Origin: Cycas panzhihuaensis
Lineage: Eukaryota > Cycadophyta
Length of the DNA stretch: 64,000 nt
Direction of reading: 5' to 3'
NCBI GenBank assembly: GCA_023213395.1
Contig: CM041465.1
Span: forward strand, 45,825,741 to 45,889,740
Below are positions 53,177-63,609 of the stretch, in pieces. Each line of letters opens with the position of its first letter. The first letter of the stretch is position 1. A program made the translations under genes and the position numbers. The notes under the pieces were generated by a model. That model did not search any database. It had not been told where the DNA came from and saw only the letters and a list, made by a program, of their open reading frames with translations.

Positions 53177-54413
53177 TCAGACTCCTCTTATGCTACTCCA
53201 ACTTTGGCAGAAGGGTCGATTGTGCTGATTCTGTCTCAGCTCTCTAATCTCATCCTGCAATCTTAGCAGCAAGGAATCTTGTCCCCTTGCCTGGGCGTCC
53301 ATTTCCATCTCGAAATCTAATGCCAACTCCTGAGCATTCTTGAAAGATTTCAGCGGATGAGCCCGCATCATGGCTCGCAACTTCTCATTTAGCCCTCTGA
53401 CGAAGTAATTTTTCATGTTATGGTCCGTAATTGTCTCATTGATCATACTTGCCGCAATAATCTTCATTCTACTAATGTAAGTTAGACGGACTCCCGACCT
53501 CTGCACGATTTCTGAATGCGATTTCCACTTCATTCTTCGAAACTTTTGGAATCTCTCTTCAAATGCTTTCTTAATCTTTGCCCATGGCTCATTTTTGTTT
53601 ATTTCCTTGTACCAAGCCAAGGGTACACCTCTCAATGTACAAAGCGCGTGCTTTAATCTCATCTTCGTCTGTTATTTTCTAACATCAATGAGATTACAAA
53701 CAAATACACATGCTGCTGCGTCAAGTATCATTGAAGATTAATTTCCGAAATCTATGGTCGTCCATCTTGGGAGATTGCAACTGCTCCCCACCGATGGTGA
53801 TCTTTCCCTCCTCCGTCCTTTGGGGATGTCTTGGGAGTGACTACCTGCCGTATCCTTTCCAAACAACGGATTTTTAAACGGAGTTTTTATATGTATAGGT
53901 TCCACTACACCTGGAACTTGTATTGTCAATGGTGTTACCGTAATGTAAGATTGATCCGATCCCCTTTCCGTCGAATCTTCAAACAAATTGCCTCGTTAGC
54001 TTATTTTCCCAATATGCCGAGGGACCTTCCTCCGCCTTCTTATCGCTGTCCCCTAGGTCCTTCGGGCTGTCCTCCACTGGTATACTTCCCTCTGTTATGA
54101 TCTCTTTATGTTTTTCGTCCACTTTCGGCTTCCCTTCCAATTCCGGGCTAAACAAATCCTCTCTGATAGGGTTTGGTGTCAATACCATGCGTTCGTCATG
54201 GGTTTCTTCTTCCTGGGGTGTCTGGGCTCCACTTGCCTCAGATCCTTCAACGGACTGTCCCTTAGTCTCGTTGTTTTGCGAACTTAATCTCCTCGCCCTT
54301 CTGAGTTTTGCCTCTTTTGACCATCTCCGTGCCCTTTGTCTACTAGTCTCCTTTTCCTTAGGTGAAGTATCCTTCTGGGGCTCTTCCGACCTTGAAGGCC
54401 TTTTAGGTGGCAT
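53177..54413 (-). pseudogene. G4 gypsy gag (basic N-terminus and capsid)
   Basis: Start at ATG 54413 (MPPKRPSRSEEPQ), followed by RARRWSKEAKLRRARRLSS and an acidic linker to 53979. A middle frame (53986-53738) has TERGSDQSYITVTPLTIQVP. The capsid is in 53662-53177: MRLKHALCTLRGVPLAWYKE, WAKIKKAFEERFQKFR, TYISRMKIIAASMINET, NYFVRGLNEKLRAMMRAHPL. There are frame breaks at 53980 and about 53700. Confidence 0.83.
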
Positions 54414-54542
54414 TGGAAGGTCCCCGGCCGGCCTGTGGCTTAGTTACAGCCCGCCATCACGACGGCAGCCAGGGTCCTCTGCCCTTTACACATTCTTTTT
54501 TTCTTTGAAACCCCTAGGCCCTGTCCCTCCTCAATGGACGTA

Positions 54543-54556
54543 GGCAACGGAACCAA
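54543..54556 (-). promoter_or_regulatory. Primer-site-like sequence of G4
   Basis: The minus strand after the LTR end CAACA reads TTGGTTCCGTTGCC. The second half, CCGTTGCC, matches the tRNA-Asp complement used by Athila-type elements. Assignment to a tRNA is tentative. Confidence 0.55.
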
Positions 54557-55490
54557 TGTTGACTTATAGATTCCACACCCTTCGTGGAATCAGTGCACTT
54601 GTCAAGGTTACACAGCGCTATAGTCTAGTTTTAGGACACTGTCAACATGGTTATACACATACATTCCACATACATTCCATATATAATTCACAGAATGGTA
54701 CACAAAGATGTAATTCAATACATATTTCAAAGACATCATCAACATACATCAAGAATGCACCAATTTCCACATAACTCTTCTTTTATTAATTCAACAGTTC
54801 ATTTACATTTGGAATGCGTTCGAGCATTCCGAAGATACATCTGATCCTTTGTTACATATGCGTGCCGGATGGTACTTATCATGCACTCATGCTCCAATCA
54901 CCGGTGCGCGTCATCATCTGTACCTTTGCGTACTCTTGATCTCCGGCTCTCACCCTCCGAGAGTATGTCATGGAATTGAATCATTCGGCTCTCACCCTTG
55001 AGAATATGCCATAGAATTGAATCACTCGGCTCTCACCCTCCGAGAGTATGTCATGGAATTGAATCACTCGGCTCTCACATTGGAATGGTCCTCAAAGCAC
55101 CATTAAATATGTCCCTTGATGCCTTTTGGATGAAAGGTTATGACCCAAAGTCATAACCATACCTTTTTGTTACCAAGGTACCCTTTCACTTTAATCATTA
55201 GTTATACACTTTAACTAATGTCTTTTTAGGTCCAGACGTCCGTGCGTCGTCAGCGACTTCGGGCCTCCGGGTCCACGTCTTGTCATACGCATCGTTTCCG
55301 CTCGGTTACATTCGCTCTGATCGTGCGTGATACGCATCTGCCGTTCACGCACCGTCATACGTGCACGAATGCTGATTTCTTCACTGTTTCGCCTGCGTAT
55401 GCCTCCGCGTCTGCATTCTTGCATTCCTTTGGTCAATACAACCTGTATTCCGTCTTCCTCAAGGCCTATGTGTCAAAATATGTCCCAACA
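54557..55490 (-). repeat. G4 5' LTR (934 bp)
   Basis: Direct repeat of 49519-50454. The first 230 bp and the 54950-55200 stretch are nearly identical to the other copy. The block 55225-55430 is strongly different. Confidence 0.93.
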
Positions 55491-55495
55491 GTTGT
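55491..55495. repeat. Target-site duplication of G4 (right), GTTGT
   Basis: Identical to 49514-49518. Chromovirus integrase sequence continues on both sides. Confidence 0.93.
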
Positions 55496-56600
55496 ACCCC
55501 CACTTGACTACATGAAGTCATTTGTGCCATAGTTGTTGTTTGTTCGATGTGAATTTTCGCAAGTAATCCTTCTAGACATTTATTTACTACTTCTATTTGA
55601 CCGTTTGTCTGGGGTGGTAAGTTGTACTCATGGAAAATTTTATGCTGCCAACTTGAATAACCCTTGACAAAAATTGCTTGTGAATTTTAGATCGCGGTTG
55701 TTGATTGTGACCTTTGGAAATCCATGGAGATGATAGATCTCCTTGATTAAGAGTTTGGCAAATTGACATGCTTTGATTGCCACTTGTAGTCCTTGAAAAT
55801 GGGCATATTGGGGGATGCAATCGACAATGACAAAGATTGCATCTCTGTCTTCTGATTTGGGTAGCCCTGTTATGAAGTCCATTGAGATCTCTTCCCATAT
55901 CTGCTTAGGTACATCTAGTGGTTGGAGTAATCCTGGGTTCTTTACATTTTAGCTTCTGTTTGTTTGACACGTCACATTTTGCGACAAATTTATGGATATC
56001 TGCTTTCATTCTTTTCCATAAAAAAATATTTTGAATTTAGTAGTACATCTTGTCAATTCCTATGTGTTCGGTTGTTGGGGAGGAATGGGCTTCATTGAGG
56101 ATCTTAGTTTTTATTGTCGACATAATGGGTACCATAAATTTTTTTTTTTTTCCGCAGAATCAAGTTTTCCCTTAGTTGATATTTTGTTGACTTCTTTGTG
56201 CGGATCTCTTGTAGTGCTTTCTAGCACATTGGATTGCCCTGGTATTTTTGAATTGATTCTCCCATCTAAGTTGTTGTAACTATAAGAGTGGCTTGCAAGG
56301 ATACATTGTCCTACTTGATACTATCCTCAGGTATTCGGGATAACGCATCTGCAATGGCATTTCCTTTTCCATTTTTGTAAATAATACCAAATTCAACTAT
56401 TTGAAGTTTACTTACCCATTTTTGTTGCTCATTGGCTAATGTCTTTTGGTTTAAAAAGTATTTGAGATTGTCATGGTCAGTTTTGACCATGAATTTAGTT
56501 TTGAGTGAGTATTAATGCCACTGATGTATGGCGTGCATAATTGCTAGCATTTTCTTATCGTAAATGGGTCGTAATCGCTTCTTTATATTTAACTTGCAAC
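55496..56600 (-). pseudogene. Chromovirus RNase H end and integrase core
   Basis: 56560-56330: YDKKMLAIMHAIHQWH-like and KFMVKTDHDNLKYFLNQ, then IADALSRIPED, the end of RNase H. 55882-55640: MDFITGLPKSEDRDAIFVIV (first Asp at the end of that motif), KEIYHLHGFPKVTINNRDLK with N-N-R in place of D-R-D, so the second catalytic Asp is lost. The zinc-binding HHCC region at 56100-55920 is broken. G4 inserted downstream of this point. Confidence 0.82.
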
Positions 56601-56604
56601 TTTC

Positions 56605-57123
56605 TTATGCTATTGGATGATCATTTTGGAGGAGTACTGGTCCTATTCCCACTATTGATGCATCACATTCTAATATGAATGGGCTGTTGAAATTTGGAGT
56701 TGTGAGTATTGGTGCTATAACCATTACTATTTTCAATCCTTGGAATACATTCTTGGCTTGTTGACTCCACGTAAATCCATACTTCTTGGTTAGATTCATC
56801 AATAGTGCTACGATGTGGGCATATCCCTTAATAAATCTATGCAAGAACTTGGGGCCCCTAGAAAACTTCTTATACTTGTTACAATTTTTTTGGATAAGCC
56901 ATTCTATGATCGCTTGGACCTTTTTGGGATCCATCTTGATGCCTTCTTGCGTGAAAATATGCCCTAAATATTCTAGCTCTATTTGCTTGAAGGTGCATTT
57001 GCTTTTCTTTGCAAAGAATCGATTGTCCTTTATGATTTGTTGTAGAATGTTTATCTCTCTATTGTTGATCATGAATACCTTTTTGGCTGGACACTTGAGG
57101 TCTCGATTCCATTTTCTTCGCAC
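56605..57123 (-). pseudogene. Chromovirus RT C-terminus and RNase H start
   Basis: Open frame of 172 codons: FAKKSKCTFKQIELEYLGHI, FTQEGIKMDPKKVQAIIEW, KFLHRFIKGYAHIVALLMNL and ILECDASIVGIGPVLLQND (RNase H catalytic Asp). The RT palm, including the xxDD box, is missing, because the frame begins abruptly after gag-like sequence. Confidence 0.86.
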
Positions 57124-57217
57124 TTAAAGCAAGCTCCTTTCCTAAGATGCTCTCCTTTGGTAGTTTTTCTCCCAGTTGACCCTTCTTCATTTTCTTCAGT
57201 AAGGGAAGGTTCAACTT

Positions 57218-57520
57218 CTATACCTGAACGGTTCCAATTTGGTTGGAAACTCTAACATTGATATGTGGGAGGGTTGTTTTGACGAACGTAACTTTGTATT
57301 TGGCCTCCACATTCTTGGCATGAAGAATTGCATTGCTTAAGGTTACTACACTCATTGTTGTTAAGCGGAATATATTATTTCCTTTGAGTTCGACAATATA
57401 TGCATCTATGAGTAGATTGTCTTCAATCTTCTTGTTGACTAGGCTGTGTAGAGTTTGGAAATACTTTGTATAAATCTGCATTGATCTCGTTTGTTGGAGA
57501 CGTATAAGTTGGGTGAAATA
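57218..57520 (-). pseudogene. Chromovirus gag, downstream part
   Basis: YTNYFTQLIRLQQTRSMQIY, TKYFQTLHSLVNKKIEDNLL and VELKGNNIFRL resemble the second half of a chromovirus Retrotrans_gag capsid. The N-terminal part is displaced to 58988 and above by element I. No zinc knuckle or protease was found before RT begins at about 57123. Confidence 0.78.
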
Positions 57521-57525
57521 GTTTG
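57521..57525. repeat. Target-site duplication of element I (left), GTTTG
   Basis: GTTTG precedes the LTR end TGTAGCGATC. The same 5 bp are at 58983-58987. Confidence 0.88.
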
Positions 57526-57826
57526 TGTAGCGATCTAGTTCTACTTTTATAGCAATTTTTCTCAAAAATACATGTAATAATCCACAAAAGACAATAACTA
57601 CATGCTATTCAACAAGAAAATAAACAAGGAACAAGAATTATAGAATCCATCAAAGTAAGTAATAATCTTTATTGTCAAATAATACCAAAATAGAACGAAA
57701 TTACTACAAAATACTAGTCTTTCTTGAAGAAGTGAGCTTCCCTCTTCGAGGTGAGGAACCCTCTAAATTGCAGCCCCCAAATGGGCGAGCTAATTGTAGC
57801 CCTAGAACTGTAAATGCGCATGTGCA
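57526..57826 (-). repeat. Element I 3' LTR, U3 missing (301 bp)
   Basis: Matches 58399-58693: TTATAGCAATTTT, ATACATGTAATAATCCACAAA, AATAATCTTTATTGTCAAAT and GAAGAAGTGAGCT blocks. The match ends abruptly at 57826. Confidence 0.88.
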
Positions 57827-57906
57827 ATGCAAGATCTTTCAAAACCAAGGTAAATCAAGGTAGATTGCTTGTACCTGCTTTGAGTCTTCTATGCAATCAT
57901 ATTTCT

Positions 57907-58224
57907 CTACGCTAGATCTCGTTCTAGCTCTTCCAAAACCTCTAGGATCTTCTCATTACTAATGTCTTCTTCTTGCCCTTCCTCATCTACTTGATTCTCA
58001 CCCTGCTTATGTTTCTTAAAAGCTGTGGTAGTCGCCTCTAAAAACTGGTACCATAGAAAGGGTTCTTTAGCCCAATTAATGAACCACTCATAAGCTTGTC
58101 CATTCAATATCATTTCTAATATTGATCCATACTCTTCAAATTCTGTATTAGACGTGAACTGGAAATCTTCTATCCATTTTTTCATGCCCTCATAATCGTC
58201 CAAATTAAAAAAAATTGTCTCCAT
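57907..58224 (-). pseudogene. Element I gag N-terminal fragment (105 codons)
   Basis: METIFFNLDDYEGMKKWIED, FEEYGSILEMILNGQAYEWF and WYQFLEATTTAFKKHKQGEN are the front half of a chromovirus capsid domain, followed by an acidic end (EEGQEEDISNEKILEVLEEL). The frame is open and could still be expressed as a truncated Gag. Confidence 0.75.
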
Positions 58225-58384
58225 TTTTTTCCCTTAGGCTTTATTTGTTCCAAGTGTTCTTTCTAAGTTTTTCTATAGATTAAGATATCGTCAAAGAAAA
58301 CCAGCACGAATCACCTCATAACATGTTTTAATATTGAATCGACCTTTTTGAGGTTTTATCTCTACCTTTTCCCTTCGAAACGAA

Positions 58385-58396
58385 GCTTTGATACCA
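58385..58396 (-). promoter_or_regulatory. Primer binding site of element I
   Basis: The minus strand reads TGGTATCAAAGC, two bases from the LTR end CACTACA. Confidence 0.88.
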
Positions 58397-58398
58397 CT

Positions 58399-58982
58399 TG
58401 TAGTGATCTAGTCCTCCTTTTATAGCAATTTTCCTAAAAAATACATGTAATAATCCACAAAAAACAATAACTAGATGCTATTCAACAAGAAAATGAACAA
58501 GGAACAGGAATTATAGAATCCACCAAAGTAAATAATAATCTTTATTGTCAAATAATACCAAAATAGAACGAAATTAAAACAAAATACCAGTCTTTCCTGA
58601 AGAAGTGAGCTACTCTCTTCTAGGTGAGGAACCCTCCAAATTGTAGCCCCCAATGGGCAAGCTAATTGCAGCCCTAGAACCGAAAATGCGTGACCAAAAG
58701 AACCTCCGAATGATGGTTTGAGATACGGCCCAAACTTCCTATATATAGTGATCAAAATACTTCAATTAGAAGTCGGCCAAACTTGGTGATATTATCCTTA
58801 ATACTGCTTAAGTAGAAGTCGGCCATAACTTCTCCAAAATTGGCAGGCTAATTTTAAATGGTCACAACTTTTGATAGAGATGTCAAAATTGATTTTTGTC
58901 TGAACTGTCAGAATCATCGTTTAGAGACCTTTGATTTGAATGGTCATATGCTATATCTTTGACCATATTTTGGAATGCTACA
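58399..58982 (-). repeat. Element I 5' LTR (584 bp)
   Basis: Plus strand from TGTAGTGATC to GAATGCTACA, with the inverted ends TGTAG/CTACA. Direct repeat of the 57526 copy over its first 295 bp. TATATATAG near 58741 may be the TATA box. Confidence 0.87.
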
Positions 58983-58987
58983 GTTTG
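58983..58987. repeat. Target-site duplication of element I (right), GTTTG
   Basis: Identical to 57521-57525. Confidence 0.88.
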
Positions 58988-59650
58988 TGTTCCATGTGTT
59001 CTCGTATTGTTCTATGAGGCTTGTTTTTGAGAAGATCTAGTTGTAATATCCCATCCCTTCGTAAACTCTATTCCACTAGTGGAACCATTTAAGGGTTTTC
59101 CCATATAAATGAAGGGATACTAGGAGCATTTTCTCTTTCTTTGACAACTTGCATGCCTCAAAATAGATCTCGATTCAGATTATCTAGCTATGGATGTCTC
59201 TTGACTTATTTGGGTCAAATTCCTCTAGAAGAAATTTGGCACCCCCAAGCATGTCTCTTGGCCCATCTTGGCCCGACTTGTCTTGCCACTCTTCTAATGG
59301 CCCTTCATAATTGTCTTTTTGGTTCCCAGATGTCCTTGATTTATCCTTAAGCTGTTCTTTTCCTTTAAGGGGTCCTTGTGTATTTTCTGTGATCAATTGT
59401 TTGATCTGTTTTATTACCCTTTTTATGAGGGCTATGTCATCACTCATGTCATCCATCTTGGAGTTTACATCCTCTATGGTTACTGATGGCTTATTCACCA
59501 TTTTTCCTGATTCAAATATTTTCCCAACTCTTAATTTCGTTATGCGGAAAAAAGATTTTGGTCCTTTTTTCCTTCTAGGGCACTTAAATTTTCTCTACTT
59601 GGCTTCTAAATGTAGTGCTCTTTACTAAAAGACGAGACCTCAATAATGAG
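58988..59650 (-). pseudogene. Chromovirus gag, N-terminal part
   Basis: 59501-59184: MVNKPSVTIEDVNSKMDDMS, DIALIKRVIKQIKQLITENT, a heptad-like N-terminus typical of chromovirus Gag, then charged linker text and LGGAKFLLEEFDPNKSRDIH. The frame continues with stops to 58988, where the capsid is interrupted by element I. The sequence from 59502 to 59650 is leader. Confidence 0.76.
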
Positions 59651-59662
59651 GCTTTGATACCA
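59651..59662 (-). promoter_or_regulatory. Chromovirus primer binding site, tRNA-iMet type
   Basis: The minus strand reads TGGTATCAAAGC right after the LTR, with a GG spacer. Confidence 0.9.
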
Positions 59663-60232
59663 CCTATGGGAATTCCACAGGGAATTCACATCTCATACAT
59701 AGATAGTATCCACTCCAAGGGCTACCTTCTATAGTTTTATACAGGTGAACAAGTAAAAAAAAAAACAAATACTAGGTAGATAACATCTACTTATAATATT
59801 ATCTTCTAGTGTTTCATATAGATAAACAAGCAGTACAAGCAAATACTGGAGTACAAAGTACAATATTTACTGCTTTAAGATCATGAGAGTGAATATTGCG
59901 ATGATATAACACTAGTAAAATATGTACAAAAGTTGTCGAACTTACAAGGAATGAAAACTGGGTTTTTTGCTTCCTCTTCGAAGCGAGGCGTCCTCCTAAC
60001 AAGGCTCCTTAAGCCGAAAATATTGCAGACCCAAAAGTACAAATGATGATCCTAAACTAGGCTAAAAACACCTATTAATAGGTGGCCAAACTGTTATTTA
60101 AATAAGTCGACTAGAATAACACCAGAGAATTAGCCAAAATAAAGATTAACAAGTGGGCCAGAATAACACCAGAATTTGCATAATAAAGATAAATAATGTG
60201 GTCAACTAGGAAGTCGCCCAAAAAGTTGGCCA

Positions 60233-60237
60233 AACCA
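60233..60237. repeat. Target-site duplication of the solo LTR (left), AACCA
   Basis: AACCA before and GACCA after (60554-60558): a 5-bp duplication with one transition. The uninterrupted LTR reads GACCA here. Confidence 0.75.
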
Positions 60238-60553
60238 TGTTGAAGTAATATTATATTGTAATGCACATTTGTGCAGTAGGTGGTCTTTGGTTGATTGGTC
60301 AAATAATATGTGGTATGTCATTGGTCATGTTAGAGGTTAGTGGGTCCTACTCATCCCACACGTCATCCTACATATTCTCAAATTTGTTGTATAAATGAGT
60401 AAGGTAGAGTAAATGCATGTAGTTGTGATGGAGTCATTATTGTGGAGTCGTGATGTAGAAGTTCTAGTTTTGAGTTGATGGAATTACCATAGTGTTTATG
60501 TTGTTTATTTCATTGATCATGATATTGCATATTCTCTATTAAATAATTCAACA
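60238..60553 (+). repeat. Solo LTR inside the chromovirus LTR (316 bp)
   Basis: Begins TGTTGAAGT and ends AATTCAACA, with inverted ends TGTTGAA/TTCAACA. A TATA box (TTGTATAAATGAG) near 60390 sets the plus orientation. It interrupts CCAACC sequence that is continuous in the other LTR (48805-48825). No internal sequence adjoins it. Confidence 0.85.
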
Positions 60554-60585
60554 GACCAACCTAACTTTTGAAGTGGGAATGTTAC

Positions 60586-60720
60586 ATCAAAGCCTTTTGA
60601 TAGCAACCTTTTGAGATCTATAATATGATCAATGTCATTCCCTATGATGATCAATATAGAAGAAAAACAAGGAGCAAAATCTATAGACAAGACCTAATGA
60701 GCATTTTGTCTATAGTACAC
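60586..60720 (-). pseudogene. Copia relic H, RT part (right side of the chromovirus)
   Basis: The minus strand reads LIIIGNDIDHIIDLKRLLSK and then GFE, the region that follows the copia YVDD box. Its continuation, FEMTDLG, is at 48250 across the chromovirus. The TCAAA duplication at 60586-60590 marks the junction. Upstream of about 60720 the RT is lost. Confidence 0.78.
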
Positions 60721-60939
60721 AAGATCATCACGATCACATCATCATTAACTCATTAACTTTAATGTTAAATTAGTATATATATACAGTATAATGTGTAATT
60801 GTTCACAACTAATTGGCTAACTACTTAATGTAAAATTACATCAAATGAAACGTTAATATGAAATGGACACTAACCTAACAATTTTGTCCCATAATGACCA
60901 TTTGGGGTTATACCTAACATATATCTGAATTTATAAAAC
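60721..60939. other. Unassigned AT-rich stretch
   Basis: Includes TATATATATACAG near 60775. It could be the LTR of one of the two copia relics beside it, but I found no ends. Confidence 0.3.
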
Positions 60940-61680
60940 TTGGCTTTTGAAAGTGCTTTTTTGATGGTCTTTGCGGCCTAATCCTTAATGTTGGAAGAGA
61001 CCATCTTGAGCTCTCCTCGTTTAATAAGATCTCTAATAAAATGGTGTTGAATCTCAATGTGCTTGGTCTTGCTATGAAATATTAGGTTTCTCGCTATCTG
61101 TATAGTGTTCTCATTGTGATAGAATACCTATGTAGGTCCATCATGCATTTGCTATATATACTATAGTATTCTTCAAAGCCATACTAGTTCACATGTTGTT
61201 ACTATTACTGCTTTGTATTCTATTTCTATTGTGGAGAATGATACTATAGGTTGTTTTTTTTTTAACACGAAGCAACTATTGCCAAACCCATGATGAAAGC
61301 ATAACCAAATGTTAACTTCTTGTTGTCAATACATTTGATGCAATCTGCATTTGTATAACCTATTAGCTTGCTAGGCTGCTTATCATAATGCCTTTGGCAT
61401 ATATAAGTATTCTCCTTGCTTCCTTCCAATGCTTAATCTTTAGATCTGCGATAAATTTGGATACTAGGTTTACCTCAAAAACAATATCTGGCCAAGTTGT
61501 TGTTAAGTATATTAGATTTTGTATTAGTCGCTTATATATAGTATGATCTATTGAACTAGGATCTTCATTTCTTGATAACTTTGACCTAACCTCAATAGGT
61601 GTTGCAATAGTTTTGAAACTCTCCATGTTGAACTTCTTTAAAATATTCTTGGTATACTTGGCTTGTGACATAATGATGGT
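60940..61680 (-). pseudogene. Copia relic X, RT tail and RNase H
   Basis: 61671-61363: MSQAKYTKNILKKFNMESFK, RSKLSRNEDPSSIDHTIYKR, LIQNLIYLTTTWPDIVFEVN and KHWKEARRILIYAKG. RNase H pieces (EIEYKAVIVT-like, then NLIFHSKTKHIEIQHHF-like) run down to about 60960 with many stops. It is a different copy from H, because the two overlap in the RT tail. Confidence 0.8.
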
Positions 61681-63055
61681 TCATGTCAAGACATGATTAT
61701 GTTTATGTGTGTTAAGATGTCATGTCACAAATATATTAATGTTGTCACAAATGTGTTAATGTAACATGTTATGTGTTAATAAAGTATTTGTGGAAGGCTG
61801 TTATGACAGGTCACCACATTTGGTATATTAAAGAGTCAAAAATATTTTGGGGGTGCATGATTGGGTATCAGGTTCAAGAGCCACCATTCTATGTTACAAA
61901 TCCTGGCACTAGATCTAGTTGTAAGGTTGGTTCTAGACAACTGCATAAATCAGGTACATTTGTTGTACTTGATGTTTGTACTCCATTTTGTTAATAGTAA
62001 TAAAATGATATGTTGATGGTGGATTGGTGTACATGAATGCTTTATCTATTAATTCTTCATCTAGTTTTGGTAGTTAGATATATTTGTATATGAGATTGTG
62101 TAATGATGTTGTTGCATACCTATTATGTGAATCTCTTTTTTCCCATTCTTCTTAGAATTGACCTAGAAACATATAATCAACATCCAACACCATCCTTGAT
62201 CTAGGAATGAAAGGAAATTAGGATTGAGATCTAGGAATAAAGAGAAATGAGGGTTGAGGAATGACCACAGAAAAGTAGATGACGTTTTTTGGCACATTTA
62301 GGGAAACAGTTTCATTGGAGGATTTTCTGTATATTCACATAAGGGAAGAAGATTTCAAGATAATTTGACAAATGCAATATTTCTTATTACAACATAACAT
62401 TATTAGGCTTTATATGGATGATATTATGATACTATGACTAGAATTGTTGTCAGGCATATTGGATAATGGTCGATATTAATTAATGCTCAATCTGAAGACA
62501 AGATGATTTTTGTACATCATTGAACTAATTGATGGTGGAGACTTAGATCGTTGCCCACAATTGAGGCGATCCTTCAAAGTGTTAAACAAATCAATTACTT
62601 AGACTATGTGAATCAAAGCAATTTGATAATTATTGATCGTGCACATGTTCTAAGAAATTAGGAGCGAGACCAAGAACAAGATCAAGAATTGAAGTAGATT
62701 GTCGATGCATTTGTGTGGTTGAGTCCTAAAAGACATTGTGGGGTAAGTGAAAGTGATTGGTCATTTATTGGAGACATCGTTTATAGGAATTATGGAATAG
62801 AAGCCAACCTCGGGGAGGGGAAGCACTATCGAGCACTATTTGGCAAATTCTAAGCCATTCCTAACAACATTCTGATCACAAACACTATCACAGTCATGAA
62901 TTTGGACAACGAAGACTTGTTGAACTAAATCTAGCAACATCCCAAACATATCAACTTCAATTAACCATGGTATCACCAATAAGTGTGTGCTGTTGGAGTG
63001 ATCAACACTATAATTTTGACAAACAAATGCAGTTGGATCATGATCCACATATATT
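61681..63055. other. Unassigned DNA
   Basis: No gene accepted. The plus-strand frame at about 62440-62850 reads a run of text (for example YVNQSNLIIIDRAHVLRN) broken by stops, possibly old protein-coding DNA of unknown kind. Short direct repeats of TGTGTTAA and GTCACAAAT occur at 61700-61770. Confidence 0.35.
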
Positions 63056-63216
63056 AGGATTGCAATTGGGTTGCATTAGGATTGCAGTCCAGCTAGTTGT
63101 GGAAAAGTGGATCGCGATTGGGAAACATTTGGATTGTGATTGGACTGCCTGTGGAAAATTGGATTGCAATCGCAATACATCGGATTGCAATCGCAATACA
63201 TCGGATTGCGATTAGG
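63056..63216. repeat. GGATTGCAAT-rich repeat with a 21-bp tandem core
   Basis: The core is GGATTGCAATCGCAATACATC at 63161-63181 and again just after, then a partial third copy at about 63203. Looser GGATTG(C/T)(A/G)(A/T)T copies extend back to 63056. GATTGCAATCGCAAT is itself nearly palindromic. Confidence 0.85.
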
Positions 63217-63609
63217 ACATATGCAGAATATGATCAATTTACATTGGTGGGCCCCACAATAACTAGTGAACATTTGTAATTTGTTTTTATGGTTACAATT
63301 CATGTGTAGATAGATAGAACTTTCTTCTAATCATTTGAGTGTGGTATATAATTGTAGTATGGTGTAACCACAAGTGTGATGTATTAGGTTAGACTTATCT
63401 TTTACAACCTTTTTGTTCTTTTGGTTGATCACAGCTACCTTTTCTTTCTTGTATTGTTGTTTGGCCCTGTGCTTCGTTGTGAGAGAGCCAAGCACAATCC
63501 TTAAGTTATAAATAAATAAAATCATATGAAGTTGCTCCATATCAGTTGTATTCTAGTGCATCTATTTCATGATTTCCTTTGTATCTTTGTTTATCATGAG
63601 GTAGAGTAC
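63217..63609. other. Unassigned DNA
   Basis: No gene or repeat recognised in this AT-rich stretch. Confidence 0.35.

Larger units (their letters stand above)
49519..55490 (-). mobile_element. Gypsy element G4, 5,972-bp deletion derivative of the G family
   Basis: Complete minus-strand LTR element: 5' LTR 54557-55490, primer-site-like sequence 54543-54556, gag 54413-53177, zinc-knuckle region, protease 52659-51808, N-P-rich linker, a fusion of the pre-RT segment to the integrase C-terminal domain (51209-50841), and 3' LTR 49519-50454. RT, RNase H, the integrase core and the extra ORF are deleted. Perfect 5-bp duplication and very similar LTR ends indicate a recent insertion, so it was probably mobilised by enzymes supplied in trans. 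Confidence 0.92.
57526..58982 (-). mobile_element. Element I: 1,457-bp deletion derivative of a chromovirus-like element
   Basis: Minus-strand element with 5' LTR 58399-58982, primer site 58385-58396 (TGGTATCAAAGC), a short internal region coding a gag N-terminus (58224-57907) and a 3' LTR relic 57526-57826 that lacks its U3 half. The whole of pol is deleted. The duplication GTTTG on both sides shows that it moved as a unit or was deleted after insertion. It lies inside chromovirus gag. Confidence 0.85.
48256..60585 (-). mobile_element. Ty3/gypsy chromovirus, carrying three nested insertions
   Basis: Minus-strand element with 5' LTR 59664-60585, primer site 59651-59662, gag, RT, RNase H, integrase, chromodomain (49000-48900), polypurine tract and 3' LTR 48256-48842. 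Flanked by TCAAA on both sides. Removing G4 (49519-55490), element I (57526-58982) and the solo LTR (60238-60553) leaves about 4.6 kb. Protease and the first half of RT are missing between gag (ending about 57218) and RT (starting about 57123), so the element was already deleted. Confidence 0.9.
59664..60585 (-). repeat. Chromovirus 5' LTR (922 bp including a solo LTR)
   Basis: Direct repeat of 48256-48842. The extra length is the inserted solo LTR (316 bp) plus its 5-bp duplication. The minus strand begins TGTAACATTCCCACTT and ends ATTCCCATA. Confidence 0.9.

Noticed and set aside
62440-62870. DNA-transposon transposase
   Set aside because: A faint protein-like frame is present, but no DDE/DDD motif or terminal inverted repeats could be seen.
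63161-63216. CRISPR-like repeat array
   Set aside because: Direct tandem repeats without unique spacers, in a plant-type nuclear sequence.
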